From IMG/VR virus record IMGVR_UViG_3300042731_000579, positions 1 through 32,729 of that record: DNA of 32,729 bases; one strand, written 5' to 3'. Positions 21,051-29,664 of the stretch are shown piece by piece. The first letter of the stretch is position 1. The number at the start of each line of letters is the position of its first letter. The translations under genes and the position numbers were made by a program. Source of the stretch: a virus. A model generated the notes under the pieces. The model searched no databases, was not told the origin of the DNA, and saw only the letters and a list, made by a program, of their open reading frames with translations.

Positions 21051-21064
21051 TACATACATTCATC

Positions 21065-21382
21065 ATGAAAAAGTTTGAAGTTTATCAGACTGCTGTTGAC
21101 TCCGTAAAAGATGCTCTCATCGAAGCACTAAATAACGACGAGGAAACGAATACTCTGTCTGAGATCTGGCAGCACTATCTTGGTCTTCGTGCCATTGCCG
21201 ATAAAGCAGCAACAGATGTTTCCGAAAGTATTTTTGGTGATACAATTATCTCGTCATCCAACCAAGACTATTGGCATGAAGACGGTATCAGTCTGACTGG
21301 CAACCCAGTTGTGGCAGCTGACACTGTTCCAATGGATGGTATAATGGGTGGTATGGGTAAGGATGTAATTACCTTCTCCTAA
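21065..21382 (+). CDS. Conserved cyanophage-type protein, 105 aa
   Basis: A helical N-terminal half ([48 protein letters not shown]) is followed by a Gly/Met-rich tail ([15 protein letters not shown]). No motif is visible. It lies directly behind the structured RNA and 11 bases before gmd, so if that RNA is a regulator this is its first target. The function is unknown. Confidence 0.7.
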   Translation: MKKFEVYQTAVDSVKDALIEALNNDEETNTLSEIWQHYLGLRAIADKAATDVSESIFGDTIISSSNQDYWHEDGISLTGNPVVAADTVPMDGIMGGMGKDVITFS

Positions 21383-21393
21383 TTATATTTTTA

Positions 21394-22386
21394 ATGAAAG
21401 CATTAATTACAGGTATTACTGGGCAGGACGGTTCGTACCTTGCTGAACTTCTCCTTGAAAAAGGATATGAAGTTCATGGCATTGTACGCCGTTCTTCTCT
21501 TATTAATACCCATCGTATCGATCACATCTATGATCGTATTAATCTCCACTATGGAGACATGACTGATGCTGGTAACCTCATCAGTCTTATTCAGAAGATT
21601 CAACCTGACGAGGTGTACAACCTCGCTGCTATGAGTCATGTAAAGGTATCCTTTGAGATGCCTGAATATGTTGGAGAGGTCGATGCTCTAGGGACACTGC
21701 GTCTCCTAGAGGCTATTCGTTTGTTGGACCATCCTTGTAAGTTCTATCAGGCATCTACGAGTGAACTGTATGGACTGGTACAAGAAGTTCCACAGCGAGA
21801 GACCACACCCTTCTATCCACGCTCACCCTATGGTGTAGCAAAACTGTACTCCTATTGGATTGTGAGGAACTATCGTGAAGCGTATGGTATCCATGCTAGT
21901 AACGGTATTCTTTTCAATCACGAGTCCCCACGGAGAGGTGAAACCTTCGTTACCCGTAAGATCACGAGAGGACTCTCACAAATCTCGTGTGGACTCCAAG
22001 ATGTCCTAGAACTGGGCAACCTGGATGCTCAGCGTGACTGGGGACATGCTAAGGATTATGTCCGTGGTATGTGGATGATTGCTCAGCATGAAACTCCTGA
22101 TGATTTCGTTCTTGCTACTGGTGAGATGCGTAGTGTCAGGGAGTTTGTTGATGAGGCATCTAGATACTTTGGACTCAAGATCGAGTGGCAAGGAGAGGGT
22201 CTAGACGAGATCGGTGTCGATAAGTATAGCGGCAAAACGGTTGTCAAAGTTAACCCTAAATATTACCGCCCAACAGAGGTGGAACAACTTTTGGGCGATG
22301 CTACTAAGGCAAAAGAAGTCTTAGGATGGGAACCTGAAATTGATTTCCAATCTCTTGTAGAAGACATGTGTATTTACGGACAATGA
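21394..22386 (+). CDS. gmd: GDP-mannose 4,6-dehydratase
   Basis: It converts GDP-mannose to GDP-4-keto-6-deoxymannose, the branch-point for GDP-fucose and other GDP-deoxyhexoses. The family's NADP-binding motif [11 protein letters not shown] is at 6-16. The catalytic group T122/E124 (STSE) and Y146xxxK150 (SPYGVAK) are present, as is [15 protein letters not shown]. At 330 residues it is close to family length. The next gene starts with an ATGA overlap, so translation is coupled. The enzyme should be active. Confidence 0.96.
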   Translation: MKALITGITGQDGSYLAELLLEKGYEVHGIVRRSSLINTHRIDHIYDRINLHYGDMTDAGNLISLIQKIQPDEVYNLAAMSHVKVSFEMPEYVGEVDALGTLRLLEAIRLLDHPCKFYQASTSELYGLVQEVPQRETTPFYPRSPYGVAKLYSYWIVRNYREAYGIHASNGILFNHESPRRGETFVTRKITRGLSQISCGLQDVLELGNLDAQRDWGHAKDYVRGMWMIAQHETPDDFVLATGEMRSVREFVDEASRYFGLKIEWQGEGLDEIGVDKYSGKTVVKVNPKYYRPTEVEQLLGDATKAKEVLGWEPEIDFQSLVEDMCIYGQ

Positions 22387-23630
22387 ATAAATTTTATAAG
22401 ATCGAGAAGTGCAGAGTCTGTGGTAATGAGCACCTTGTAACTGTCCTAGACCTTGGTGAGCAATACCTCTCTGGCATCTTCCCCAAAGAAGTTGACCCTG
22501 AAATGTACAAGGGTCCTCTGACTCTCGTTAAGTGTGATGAGAGTAAAGGTGGTTGTGGTCATGTTCAATTGGAGCATACCTTTGACCTACCTACCATGTA
22601 TGGTGAGGAATATGGATATCGTTCTGGTCTGAATGGTAGCATGATCCGTCACCTGCGTGGTAAAGCAGAGAAGATCATGGATGATGTAAAGTTATCTTCT
22701 GGTGATATCGTTGTTGATATCGCTGGTAACGATGGCACCTTCCTTGGATTCTTCCCTCATGATCTGCAACTCATGAGTATCGATCCTACTTCTAAAAAGT
22801 TCAAGGACTATATTCCTGATCATGTAAATCATATTGCTGACTTCTTCTCTGCCGATGTGTATAAGGATCGGTTTGGTACACAGAAGGCAAAGGTTGTGAC
22901 ATCATTCTCGATGTTCTATGACCTGGAAGATCCTTGCGAGTTTGCTCGCCAGGTGCATGATATCCTTGCTGTCGATGGTATCTGGGTTCTGGAACAGAGC
23001 TACATGCCTGACATGCTGAAGCAAAACTCATTCGATACTGTGTGTCATGAGCACCTCTCATACTATGGTATGAGGCAGCTCAAGTACATCATGGATAAAG
23101 CAGGATTCAAGATCGTTGACTTTGAATTTAACGATGTTAATGGTGGTAGTATCTCTGTTGTAGTTACTCCTTCTGCTAATGCTGATCGTAAAGAGTGTAC
23201 GACTAAACTGACTGGTATCATCGCCATGGAACTGGACATGGGTCTCAATACCGTAGAGCCATGGGTAGAATTTGGTAAGCGTATCATCCAGTGTCGTGAG
23301 CAGTTCTGGAAGATCATTAACTTCTATAAGAATAACAAGGGTCGTGTCTGTGCTCTCGGTGCAAGCACTAAGGGTAATGTAACTCTTCAGACCTGGATGC
23401 TTAGTGATCGTGACATTGAAGTTATTGGTGATGTAAATCCCGACAAGGATGGTTCATTCACTCCTGGTACATGGATTCCCATCGCAGATGAAGATGATGT
23501 GTTGGATAAGGAGTTTGATGTGCATGTCATTCTTCCTTGGCACTTTAGAAATTTCTTTGTCAACAATCCTAAGTTCAAAGGAAAGCGTCTACTGTTCCCT
23601 CTGCCGCAACCTGAAGTCGTAGTCCCGTGA
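22383..23630 (+). CDS. TylC3-like sugar C-methyltransferase (zinc-binding, SAM-dependent)
   Basis: I chose ATG 22383 (ATGA overlap with gmd). The 415-residue protein shows the three-part layout of NDP-hexose C-methyltransferases. An N-terminal zinc domain has CRVC (10-13) and [11 protein letters not shown] (Cys51, Cys58). A SAM domain has [15 protein letters not shown] (110-124). A C-terminal Rossmann-like domain (about 325-400) has [21 protein letters not shown] is the usual active-site stretch (His-Glu-His). These enzymes methylate a ring carbon next to the keto group of a nucleotide sugar, making branched sugars. Placed between gmd and fcl, its substrate is probably the GDP-4-keto-6-deoxy sugar made by Gmd. 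Substrate and position are inferred. Confidence 0.86.
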   Translation: MNKFYKIEKCRVCGNEHLVTVLDLGEQYLSGIFPKEVDPEMYKGPLTLVKCDESKGGCGHVQLEHTFDLPTMYGEEYGYRSGLNGSMIRHLRGKAEKIMDDVKLSSGDIVVDIAGNDGTFLGFFPHDLQLMSIDPTSKKFKDYIPDHVNHIADFFSADVYKDRFGTQKAKVVTSFSMFYDLEDPCEFARQVHDILAVDGIWVLEQSYMPDMLKQNSFDTVCHEHLSYYGMRQLKYIMDKAGFKIVDFEFNDVNGGSISVVVTPSANADRKECTTKLTGIIAMELDMGLNTVEPWVEFGKRIIQCREQFWKIINFYKNNKGRVCALGASTKGNVTLQTWMLSDRDIEVIGDVNPDKDGSFTPGTWIPIADEDDVLDKEFDVHVILPWHFRNFFVNNPKFKGKRLLFPLPQPEVVVP

Positions 23631-23641
23631 AACTGAGAACA

Positions 23642-24580
23642 ATGCATAAAGATTCAAGAATTTTTGTTGCTGGTCACCGTGGTCTAGTTGGGTCTGCCAT
23701 TGTTCGCCGTCTAAAAGAAGAGGGTTACGCCCACATCATCACTAGGACTCGTAACGAACTTGATCTGATGGATCAGGTTGCTGTCGAGAAGTTCTTCAAA
23801 TATCAAGGGATTGATTATGTGTTCGATGCTGCTGCTCGTGTCGGTGGCATCCACGCTAACGATACTTACTCGGCAGAGTTCATCTATCAGAACACACAGA
23901 TCCAGACCAACCTTATTCACTTTGCTTGGAAGCATGGTGTTAAGAAGTTCCTCTTCCTAGGTAGTGTCTGTATCTATCCTAAGTTTGCAGAGACTCCTGT
24001 ACAGGAAGAGTCCCTGATGACTGGTGAACTAGAACCTACTAACGATGCATATGCTCTGGCTAAAATTCATGGCATCTACATGCTCAAGTCCTACTACAAG
24101 CAGTACGGATTTAAAGGTGTTAGTCTTATGCCTGCTAACCTATATGGTCCTAATGATAACTTCCACCCTCTGAATGGGCATGTCATCCCTGCGATGATGC
24201 AGAAGTTTAATAACTGGCAGCAGGGTGATGATCCTGTCACCTGCTGGGGCACAGGCACCCCTCGCCGTGAGTTCTTGCATGTAGATGATCTTGCTGATGC
24301 ATGTCTCTTCGCTATGGAGAACTACAGTGCAGCAGAACTGTTGAATGTTGGATCAGGTGAGGATGTATCCATCAAAGAACTTGCTGAGATGATGGCAAGT
24401 ATCACTGGATATCCTGGTGAGATTAATTGGGATACATCTAAACCAGATGGTACACCCAAGCGTCCTCTGGACTATACAAAACTCCTGGACAAAGGTTGGA
24501 AGCCGAACTATAAATTACTAGATGGTCTTCGTAAGACCTACGACTGGTATATTGCAAACACTGACCTACAGACAAGATGA
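23642..24580 (+). CDS. fcl: GDP-L-fucose synthase (GDP-4-keto-6-deoxymannose epimerase/reductase)
   Basis: It epimerises and reduces the Gmd product to GDP-L-fucose. From ATG 23642 the 312-residue protein starts MHKDSRIFVAGHRGLVGSA. GTG 23627, overlapping the preceding stop, would add five residues. All residues known for E. coli Fcl (WcaG) align: Ser108 and Cys110 (GSVCIYP), Tyr137 and Lys141 (YALAK), His180 (NGHVIPAMM). So it should be active. It is coupled to the next gene by an ATGA overlap. If the C-methyltransferase acts first, it might instead process a methylated intermediate. Confidence 0.93.
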   Translation: MHKDSRIFVAGHRGLVGSAIVRRLKEEGYAHIITRTRNELDLMDQVAVEKFFKYQGIDYVFDAAARVGGIHANDTYSAEFIYQNTQIQTNLIHFAWKHGVKKFLFLGSVCIYPKFAETPVQEESLMTGELEPTNDAYALAKIHGIYMLKSYYKQYGFKGVSLMPANLYGPNDNFHPLNGHVIPAMMQKFNNWQQGDDPVTCWGTGTPRREFLHVDDLADACLFAMENYSAAELLNVGSGEDVSIKELAEMMASITGYPGEINWDTSKPDGTPKRPLDYTKLLDKGWKPNYKLLDGLRKTYDWYIANTDLQTR

Positions 24581-25386
24581 TTGGTATTAATTGTGTTGGA
24601 AAAAAGTATGAGCGTTTAGCAAATCAGATGTTCCAATACGCTGCAGTCAAAGGTATTGCAGCAAACAGAGGGTTTCAGTATTGTGTTCCACCCTCTAACT
24701 TTAAATCTAATGCCGACCAGTGGAGTGAGCATCAATTGTTCACTCCTTTTGTGTTGGAAACATTCAACCCTCTACAGATTCAATCCATTGATGTGGGGAG
24801 ACCTACAGTGGCAGAGGGAACATTTCATTTTAACGAACAACTTTTCAATGAGTGTCCTGACTGGGTAACCCTGCAAGGATTCTTTCAGTCTGAGAAGTAT
24901 TTTATGAATGTCCGACATCAGTTATTGGAGGACTTTAAGTTTAAACCAGAGATTAGAGAGGTATGTGATGGAGCAATGGCAGGTATGCACAAACCTATCG
25001 CTCTACATGTTCGTCGTACAGACTACGCACAATATAACCACCATCCTATTGTCAGTCTAGACTACTACGAAGAAGCACTTTCATACTTCGATACGGCGAG
25101 AGATGTAATTATTTTTTCTGATGATCCTGAGTGGTGTCATAAGCAAAAGTTATTCTCTGGGGATAGATTCATGATCTCAGAGTCTGGAGATCAATATATA
25201 GATCTGTGTTTAATGACACAGTGCTTAGACTTTATCATTGCAAACAGTTCATTTAGTTGGTGGGGAGCATGGCTTTCAACAACGCCAGAAAAGGCAGTGG
25301 TAGCACCGAAGAAATGGTTCGGACCTCCAATGGATCAGACTCACGATACCAGAGATCTCTATTGCGAAGGTTGGATGAAACTATGA
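24577..25386 (+). CDS. GT11-family alpha-1,2-fucosyltransferase-like protein
   Basis: The 269-residue protein has the two GT11 hallmarks. HVRRTDY (144-150) is the HxRRxD GDP-fucose-binding motif. SSFSWWGAWLST (224-235) is the C-terminal motif. The N-terminus MIGINCVGKKYERLANQMFQYAA is the usual GLGNQMFQYA-type start. GT11 enzymes transfer fucose in alpha-1,2 linkage, and the sugar donor could be made by gmd and fcl just upstream. The acceptor is unknown. The gene is coupled to fcl and to the GT6 gene by ATGA overlaps. If the donor is methylated, the transferred sugar may not be plain fucose. Confidence 0.88.
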   Translation: MIGINCVGKKYERLANQMFQYAAVKGIAANRGFQYCVPPSNFKSNADQWSEHQLFTPFVLETFNPLQIQSIDVGRPTVAEGTFHFNEQLFNECPDWVTLQGFFQSEKYFMNVRHQLLEDFKFKPEIREVCDGAMAGMHKPIALHVRRTDYAQYNHHPIVSLDYYEEALSYFDTARDVIIFSDDPEWCHKQKLFSGDRFMISESGDQYIDLCLMTQCLDFIIANSSFSWWGAWLSTTPEKAVVAPKKWFGPPMDQTHDTRDLYCEGWMKL

Positions 25387-26078
25387 GAAGTGTTGCTGTT
25401 ATCTTTATTGGCACTAACCGTTATCTAGATTTCTTACTCTCTTATTATGAGCAATGTGAGAAACTCTTGATGCCAGACTGTAAGAAACAATACTTTGTTT
25501 TTACTGATGGTGACCTAGAAGGAGCGCCAGAAAATATCTCAATGTATAATATTGAGCATAAACCATGGCCATCGATTACATTGGAGAGATTCCATACGAT
25601 CCTTGAGGCAGAAGAGGAATTGAAATCATATGACTGGTTACTCTTCTTAGATGCTGACATGAGGGTCAATAAGAAGATCTTCTCCAATGAAATTTTAGAT
25701 CCAGAGAAAGATTTTGTAGCAGTACATCATCCATGTCACTATGATGATTACTCTGGAACCTTTGAGACTAATCCAGAATCAAAGGCATGTGTATCTGAGA
25801 AACAAAAAGCATACTACCAGGGGTGCCTGTGGGGCGGTAAAGTCTCAGAGGTTATTCCCATGATGAAAGAATTAAAAGAAAGGGTTGACACTGACTACAG
25901 TAATGATATAATTGCCTTGTGGCATGATGAAAGTCATCTTAATAAATTCTTTTCAGAAAACCCTGACAGAGTAAACGCTCTGTCTCCCGACTACGCATAC
26001 CCTGAGTGTTTCCCTCAGTATCCATATGATCGGAAGATCATTCATCTAGCTAAAAATAATTCTGAATATCAAACATGA
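25383..26078 (+). CDS. GT6-family (ABO-type) glycosyltransferase
   Basis: I chose ATG 25383 (overlap with the preceding stop). The 231-residue protein has the GT6 order. LFLDADM (88-93) holds the DxD metal motif Asp90/Asp92. YYQGCLWGG (144-152) is the acceptor-site loop, and WHDESHLNKFF (180-190) is the family signature. GT6 enzymes add Gal or GalNAc in alpha-1,3 linkage, as in the human A and B transferases. The metal motif is intact, whereas I recall that many bacterial members have NxN. A cyanophage GT6 (P-SSM2) has been reported. Neighbour genes make and transfer fucose, the acceptor in the blood-group pathway. Donor and acceptor here are unknown. Confidence 0.9.
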   Translation: MRSVAVIFIGTNRYLDFLLSYYEQCEKLLMPDCKKQYFVFTDGDLEGAPENISMYNIEHKPWPSITLERFHTILEAEEELKSYDWLLFLDADMRVNKKIFSNEILDPEKDFVAVHHPCHYDDYSGTFETNPESKACVSEKQKAYYQGCLWGGKVSEVIPMMKELKERVDTDYSNDIIALWHDESHLNKFFSENPDRVNALSPDYAYPECFPQYPYDRKIIHLAKNNSEYQT

Positions 26079-26776
26079 CGGATCCAAACGCCTGGCAATT
26101 GCCCACATATTATACTGCTGATAAACAACCAGAACTCAGGTACAAGTTTAAGAATAGTAAGTCTATTTCTAGAAACAATTTTTCCCAATGCTATCAGGAC
26201 ATGTTTGTTCTGTGTATGACTGATGGAAAAATGAAAGGTAGTTATGTTGAGATTGGTGCTGGTCATCCAGTAATCTCTAACAATACTGCTTTGCTAGAGT
26301 CTCTCTATCAGTGGGATGGTATTGGTCTTGAGATTAAAGAACACGAGGCAAACCTCTACAATGATCAGAGGATGAATCCCATTGCCTTTGGAGATGCCCT
26401 TGAGGCAGACTTTAACGCACTCTTTGAAGAAGTTAAACTTGGTCCAGAGTTCGACTATCTTCAAGTCGATTGTGAACCTGCTCAGGTAACCTTCGATGCA
26501 CTTAAGCGTATCGACTTGGATAAGTATAAGTTCGCTACCATCACCTTTGAGCATGACTCTTACAATGATGGTCCTGAAGTTCGGGATGCTTCTCGTGAGT
26601 ATCTTGAGTCATATGGTTATGTTCTTATCGCTGACAATATTTCCGTTGACGATCAGCATCCTTTTGAAGATTGGTGGGCTCATCCTGATCTGGTGTCTGC
26701 TGACATTATTGATGCTATGAAGTGTGTCAATGGTGAGACTAAGAAGGCAGAGGATTATATGCTCGGGAGGGTCTGA
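26075..26776 (+). CDS. FkbM-type SAM-dependent methyltransferase-like protein
   Basis: At 233 residues, YVEIGAGHPVISNNTALLE (57-75) is the SAM-binding motif I, followed by WDGIGLEIKEHEANLY. FDYLQVDCEP (about 125-134) and TITFEHDSY complete the Rossmann pattern seen in FkbM-family enzymes. These often O-methylate sugars or lipids. The order in the sugar cluster suggests it methylates a glycan, which is inference. It is coupled to the GT6 gene by an ATGA overlap and to the next gene by TGATG. Confidence 0.75.
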   Translation: MTDPNAWQLPTYYTADKQPELRYKFKNSKSISRNNFSQCYQDMFVLCMTDGKMKGSYVEIGAGHPVISNNTALLESLYQWDGIGLEIKEHEANLYNDQRMNPIAFGDALEADFNALFEEVKLGPEFDYLQVDCEPAQVTFDALKRIDLDKYKFATITFEHDSYNDGPEVRDASREYLESYGYVLIADNISVDDQHPFEDWWAHPDLVSADIIDAMKCVNGETKKAEDYMLGRV

Positions 26777-27690
26777 TGAAGGTCGTCCTTTGGGGGTATC
26801 CGTTACACACGGATACCTATTCGTATATCTACGAAGCATTTAAGAAAGCATTTGAGCATCTAGGGCACGAAGTCTTCTGGTTTACCGATGAGGATCATCC
26901 AGAGGACTTTGATTATGAAGACTGCCTCTTCTTCTGTGAAGGATACAGAGATAAAAAAATCCCCCTAAGGAAGAGTAGTACATATGTATGCCATGTATGT
27001 GTAAACCCAGGTAAGTATCTGGGCAATGTCAAGAAACTAATTGACATGAGATACCATGTAGATTATATGGAGGATACCAATTATACATACAAGGTAGACT
27101 ATGATAACTGTGATGAACTAGAGTCTGGTGTACTCTACGACAAGAACTCTTCTGATTATGAAATAATTTACATGGCATGGGCGGCAAACTTACTGCCACA
27201 TGAATTTGATTTTCAATGGGCAACCAAGAAAAGAGAACCTGTATATTATATGATCGGGAGTGTATCTCCTGATGGTCCATTTGCTAACGGACCAATCATT
27301 TCAGAATGGATGGGATACTGTAAAGAGGCAGGCATTACCTGTTACCATAGTAACCCCTGGACTGACCCACTACCCGATGAAGTCTATCGTGACTACATGC
27401 AGCGGTCAGTCATGCAACCAGATCTTAGAAATGAAACCCATAAGAACTGGGGAGTAAAGAGTTGTAGGATATTTAAGGCAATTAGTTATGGTATGCTTGG
27501 TATGACCAACGCACCTAAACTTGCAAACTTCATTGACGACAGTATCGTATGCCATGAAAGCATTCGTGACCTATTCGTAGAGGGATTGTCGAAGTATAAT
27601 AATATAGAACTCATCCAACACCAGATGGAGATCGTTCAGAAGAAACACACTTTCATCAATCGTGCAAAAGGTATCTTAAAACTGCTGTAA
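26776..27690 (+). CDS. Probable glycosyltransferase, GT-B-like, family unassigned
   Basis: The 304-residue protein opens like a GT-B N-terminal domain (MKVVLWGYPLHTDTYSYIYEAFKKAFEHLGHEVFWFTDED). It continues with KSCRIFKAISYGMLGMTNAP and DSIVCHESIRDLFVEGLSKYN in the C-terminal half, where such enzymes have an E/S-rich donor site. No classical E-x7-E motif is seen, so the family is uncertain. It lies in the sugar cluster, coupled to the FkbM-like gene. The call of glycosyltransferase is by context and N-terminal fold. Confidence 0.5.
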   Translation: MKVVLWGYPLHTDTYSYIYEAFKKAFEHLGHEVFWFTDEDHPEDFDYEDCLFFCEGYRDKKIPLRKSSTYVCHVCVNPGKYLGNVKKLIDMRYHVDYMEDTNYTYKVDYDNCDELESGVLYDKNSSDYEIIYMAWAANLLPHEFDFQWATKKREPVYYMIGSVSPDGPFANGPIISEWMGYCKEAGITCYHSNPWTDPLPDEVYRDYMQRSVMQPDLRNETHKNWGVKSCRIFKAISYGMLGMTNAPKLANFIDDSIVCHESIRDLFVEGLSKYNNIELIQHQMEIVQKKHTFINRAKGILKLL

Positions 27691-27692
27691 TT

Positions 27693-28313
27693 ATGTACAA
27701 CCCCCTCAATTTTAAAATCAATCCTAGATTCAAACACTTTGAATTTTCTAGGGATCATCTTCCTACTGTTGTAAAGGATAGTCTTGCTGAAGATGCACCT
27801 CTCAAGGTCCTTGAGGTAGGTGTAGAGTATGGCGGATACCTGGACATCTACTACCCACAACTTAATGAGTCTGTTGAAGAGTTCTACCTGGTAGATCTCT
27901 GGCAAACTGAGGGTAATGATGACCACTTTACTAAGTTTGAGGATCGTGTTGAGCAAGGATACGCCAGGGTCAAAGAACTGTATGGTGACAATCCTAAAGT
28001 AAAGATGTGCAAGGGTGCATCTGTAGATCGTGCTAAGGACTTTGAGGATGAGTTCTTTGATTACATCTATATTGATGCAGATCATACCAAAGAGGCAGTC
28101 CTGGAAGACCTGAAAGCATGGTATCCTAAGGTCAAGAAGGGTGGCATCATCGCTGGTCATGATACATATTGCGATCCCGACAATATCTCATACGATTTCT
28201 TTGATGTAGAGGGTGCTCTCGAAGAGTTCTTCACAGAGGAACAGCAAGAGAACATTCATCTCACCAACGAATACGCATACAAAACCTGGGTCTATATCAA
28301 ACCTGAAGAATGA
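27693..28313 (+). CDS. SAM-dependent methyltransferase (Methyltransf_24-like)
   Basis: The 206-residue protein has LKVLEVGVEYGGYLDIYY (37-54) as motif I. FYLVDLW (64-70) is the SAM ribose acidic residue region. FFDYIYIDADHTKEAVLEDLKAWYPKVKKGGIIAGHD (121-157) is the class I signature with the IDADH motif. Enzymes of this type methylate sugars or small molecules. It probably decorates a glycan or sugar donor here (inferred). It is coupled to the next gene by an ATGA overlap. Confidence 0.83.
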   Translation: MYNPLNFKINPRFKHFEFSRDHLPTVVKDSLAEDAPLKVLEVGVEYGGYLDIYYPQLNESVEEFYLVDLWQTEGNDDHFTKFEDRVEQGYARVKELYGDNPKVKMCKGASVDRAKDFEDEFFDYIYIDADHTKEAVLEDLKAWYPKVKKGGIIAGHDTYCDPDNISYDFFDVEGALEEFFTEEQQENIHLTNEYAYKTWVYIKPEE

Positions 28314-29146
28314 CTTTATCTTTTGGATTCATCGTCGGCGGCGACGACATTTATTATAAGAACCTCATGAGGGCATGTGAGTCTCTGGAAAGAGTCACTC
28401 AAAACCATGAGGTTCTCATCATTGACATGGACGATCGTCTCTCCATTGATGATCCTAAGGTAAAGATTGTCAGTGGTAAGGGCGAGAAACTTGAGAACGA
28501 TGATGATCGTAACTGGTTTCAACCACACATCTGGAAGGAGCGGTACAATCTCTATAAGCATGTAGAGACTGACCATTGCATCTACATGGATACCGACACA
28601 GTGGTAATCCATGACAGAGTTGATGAACTTATCAGAGAGGCAGAGGATTCGTTCCTATGCACTCAGCACTGGTGGGTGCCTACCCTGGAAGACTTCTTTC
28701 GTAAGGTGATGGTAGATAAAACAGGTTTGTCTGAATACCTGCCCAGCGATCTATCATCGTATCAGTATGCTGCATCTGGTGCCTTCATGTTCCAGAAGGA
28801 CAAGCATGATAAACTCTTTGAGCGTTATGATGAGATCTTCCGTGATGTCTTCAGTGACGGTGGTGTACACAATGGTGTCACCGATGAACTGATTCTCTGC
28901 TTAGCACTGAATGAGTTTGGTAACTATAAGTTTACCAACGGTTCGTTCAATCATTGTGCTGCAGCAGATCAGCAAGATCTAAAGTATGATAATGGTATGT
29001 GGTATGGTAAGAATCCTCAGGACGAGGAGTATAAGAAAGTCTTCCTGTTCCACAGTGCCTGTCAGAATGTAGAGTCTCTTGCTGCACATAGTCCTGGATT
29101 CATCGAAGAGATCAAGAGAGATATGTATTGGGAGGATTACAAATGA
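28310..29146 (+). CDS. Glycosyltransferase, GT-A fold, DxD
   Basis: At 278 residues, an N-terminal sugar-nucleotide-binding region (LSFGFIVGGDDIYYKNLMRACESL) leads to HVETDHCIYMDTDTVVIHDRV with Asp94-Thr-Asp96 as metal motif. SGAFMFQKDKHD and VTDELILCLALNEFG fit the acceptor half of such enzymes, and the C-terminal VFLFHSACQN may hold the last metal His. Donor and acceptor are unknown. It is coupled by ATGA overlaps to the genes on both sides. Confidence 0.78.
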   Translation: MTLSFGFIVGGDDIYYKNLMRACESLERVTQNHEVLIIDMDDRLSIDDPKVKIVSGKGEKLENDDDRNWFQPHIWKERYNLYKHVETDHCIYMDTDTVVIHDRVDELIREAEDSFLCTQHWWVPTLEDFFRKVMVDKTGLSEYLPSDLSSYQYAASGAFMFQKDKHDKLFERYDEIFRDVFSDGGVHNGVTDELILCLALNEFGNYKFTNGSFNHCAAADQQDLKYDNGMWYGKNPQDEEYKKVFLFHSACQNVESLAAHSPGFIEEIKRDMYWEDYK

Positions 29147-29664
29147 TTCATGAGGATTTTCTTCCTAAGTATTACTTAAAGGAGCTCCAAGATTATTTCT
29201 TATCCGATCACTGTGAGTGGTTCTATCAAGATAAACTCAGTGGAGTTGAATCTAAATCAGATGTAGGATCCTTTGGTTTCAGTTCTACCCTATTCAGTGA
29301 TGGTGCATATGTTCCAAATTTTCCTGGGACTTTGTGTAGATCACTCGTTGCTCATGTGCAAGAGGCAGTAGAAACTTTTACTGGGAATTATCAGAGTGTC
29401 ATAAGAGCGAGAGCTGATATGACAATGTATAATCCAGATAAACATCAGCATGAGTTTCATACTGATTTTGATTTCCCACATGTCACTGCCATCTTCTATG
29501 TTAATACTAGTGATGGACATACAGTACTTTCTAATGGAATGAAAGTAGAACCCTTAGAGAATAGATTGTTAGTCTTTAATGGATTGACACCACATACAGG
29601 TCACTCTCCATCAAAACATAACAACAGAGTACTTATCAACATGAATTTTGTACAGACGCCATGA
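29143..29664 (+). CDS. Putative 2OG-Fe(II) dioxygenase
   Basis: I chose ATG 29143 (overlap with the previous stop, 173 residues). His106-Thr-Asp108 (EFHTDFDFPHVTAIFYVN) is the HxD motif. NRLLVFNGLTPHTGHSP gives His151 or His154, and NNRVLINMNF gives Arg162. It lies in the middle of glycosyltransferase genes, so its substrate may be a sugar or lipid chain, which is inference. It is coupled to the next gene (ATGA). Confidence 0.8.
   Translation: MIHEDFLPKYYLKELQDYFLSDHCEWFYQDKLSGVESKSDVGSFGFSSTLFSDGAYVPNFPGTLCRSLVAHVQEAVETFTGNYQSVIRARADMTMYNPDKHQHEFHTDFDFPHVTAIFYVNTSDGHTVLSNGMKVEPLENRLLVFNGLTPHTGHSPSKHNNRVLINMNFVQTP

Noticed and set aside
20975-21064. Degenerate or fragmentary tRNA in the gap
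   Set aside because: No T-arm GGTTCRA pattern and no acceptor pairing can be found; the pairings fit a pseudoknot instead.
24507-24520. TATAAATT inside fcl as a late promoter
   Set aside because: It lies in mid-gene coding sequence about 70 bases before the next start, with no other support.
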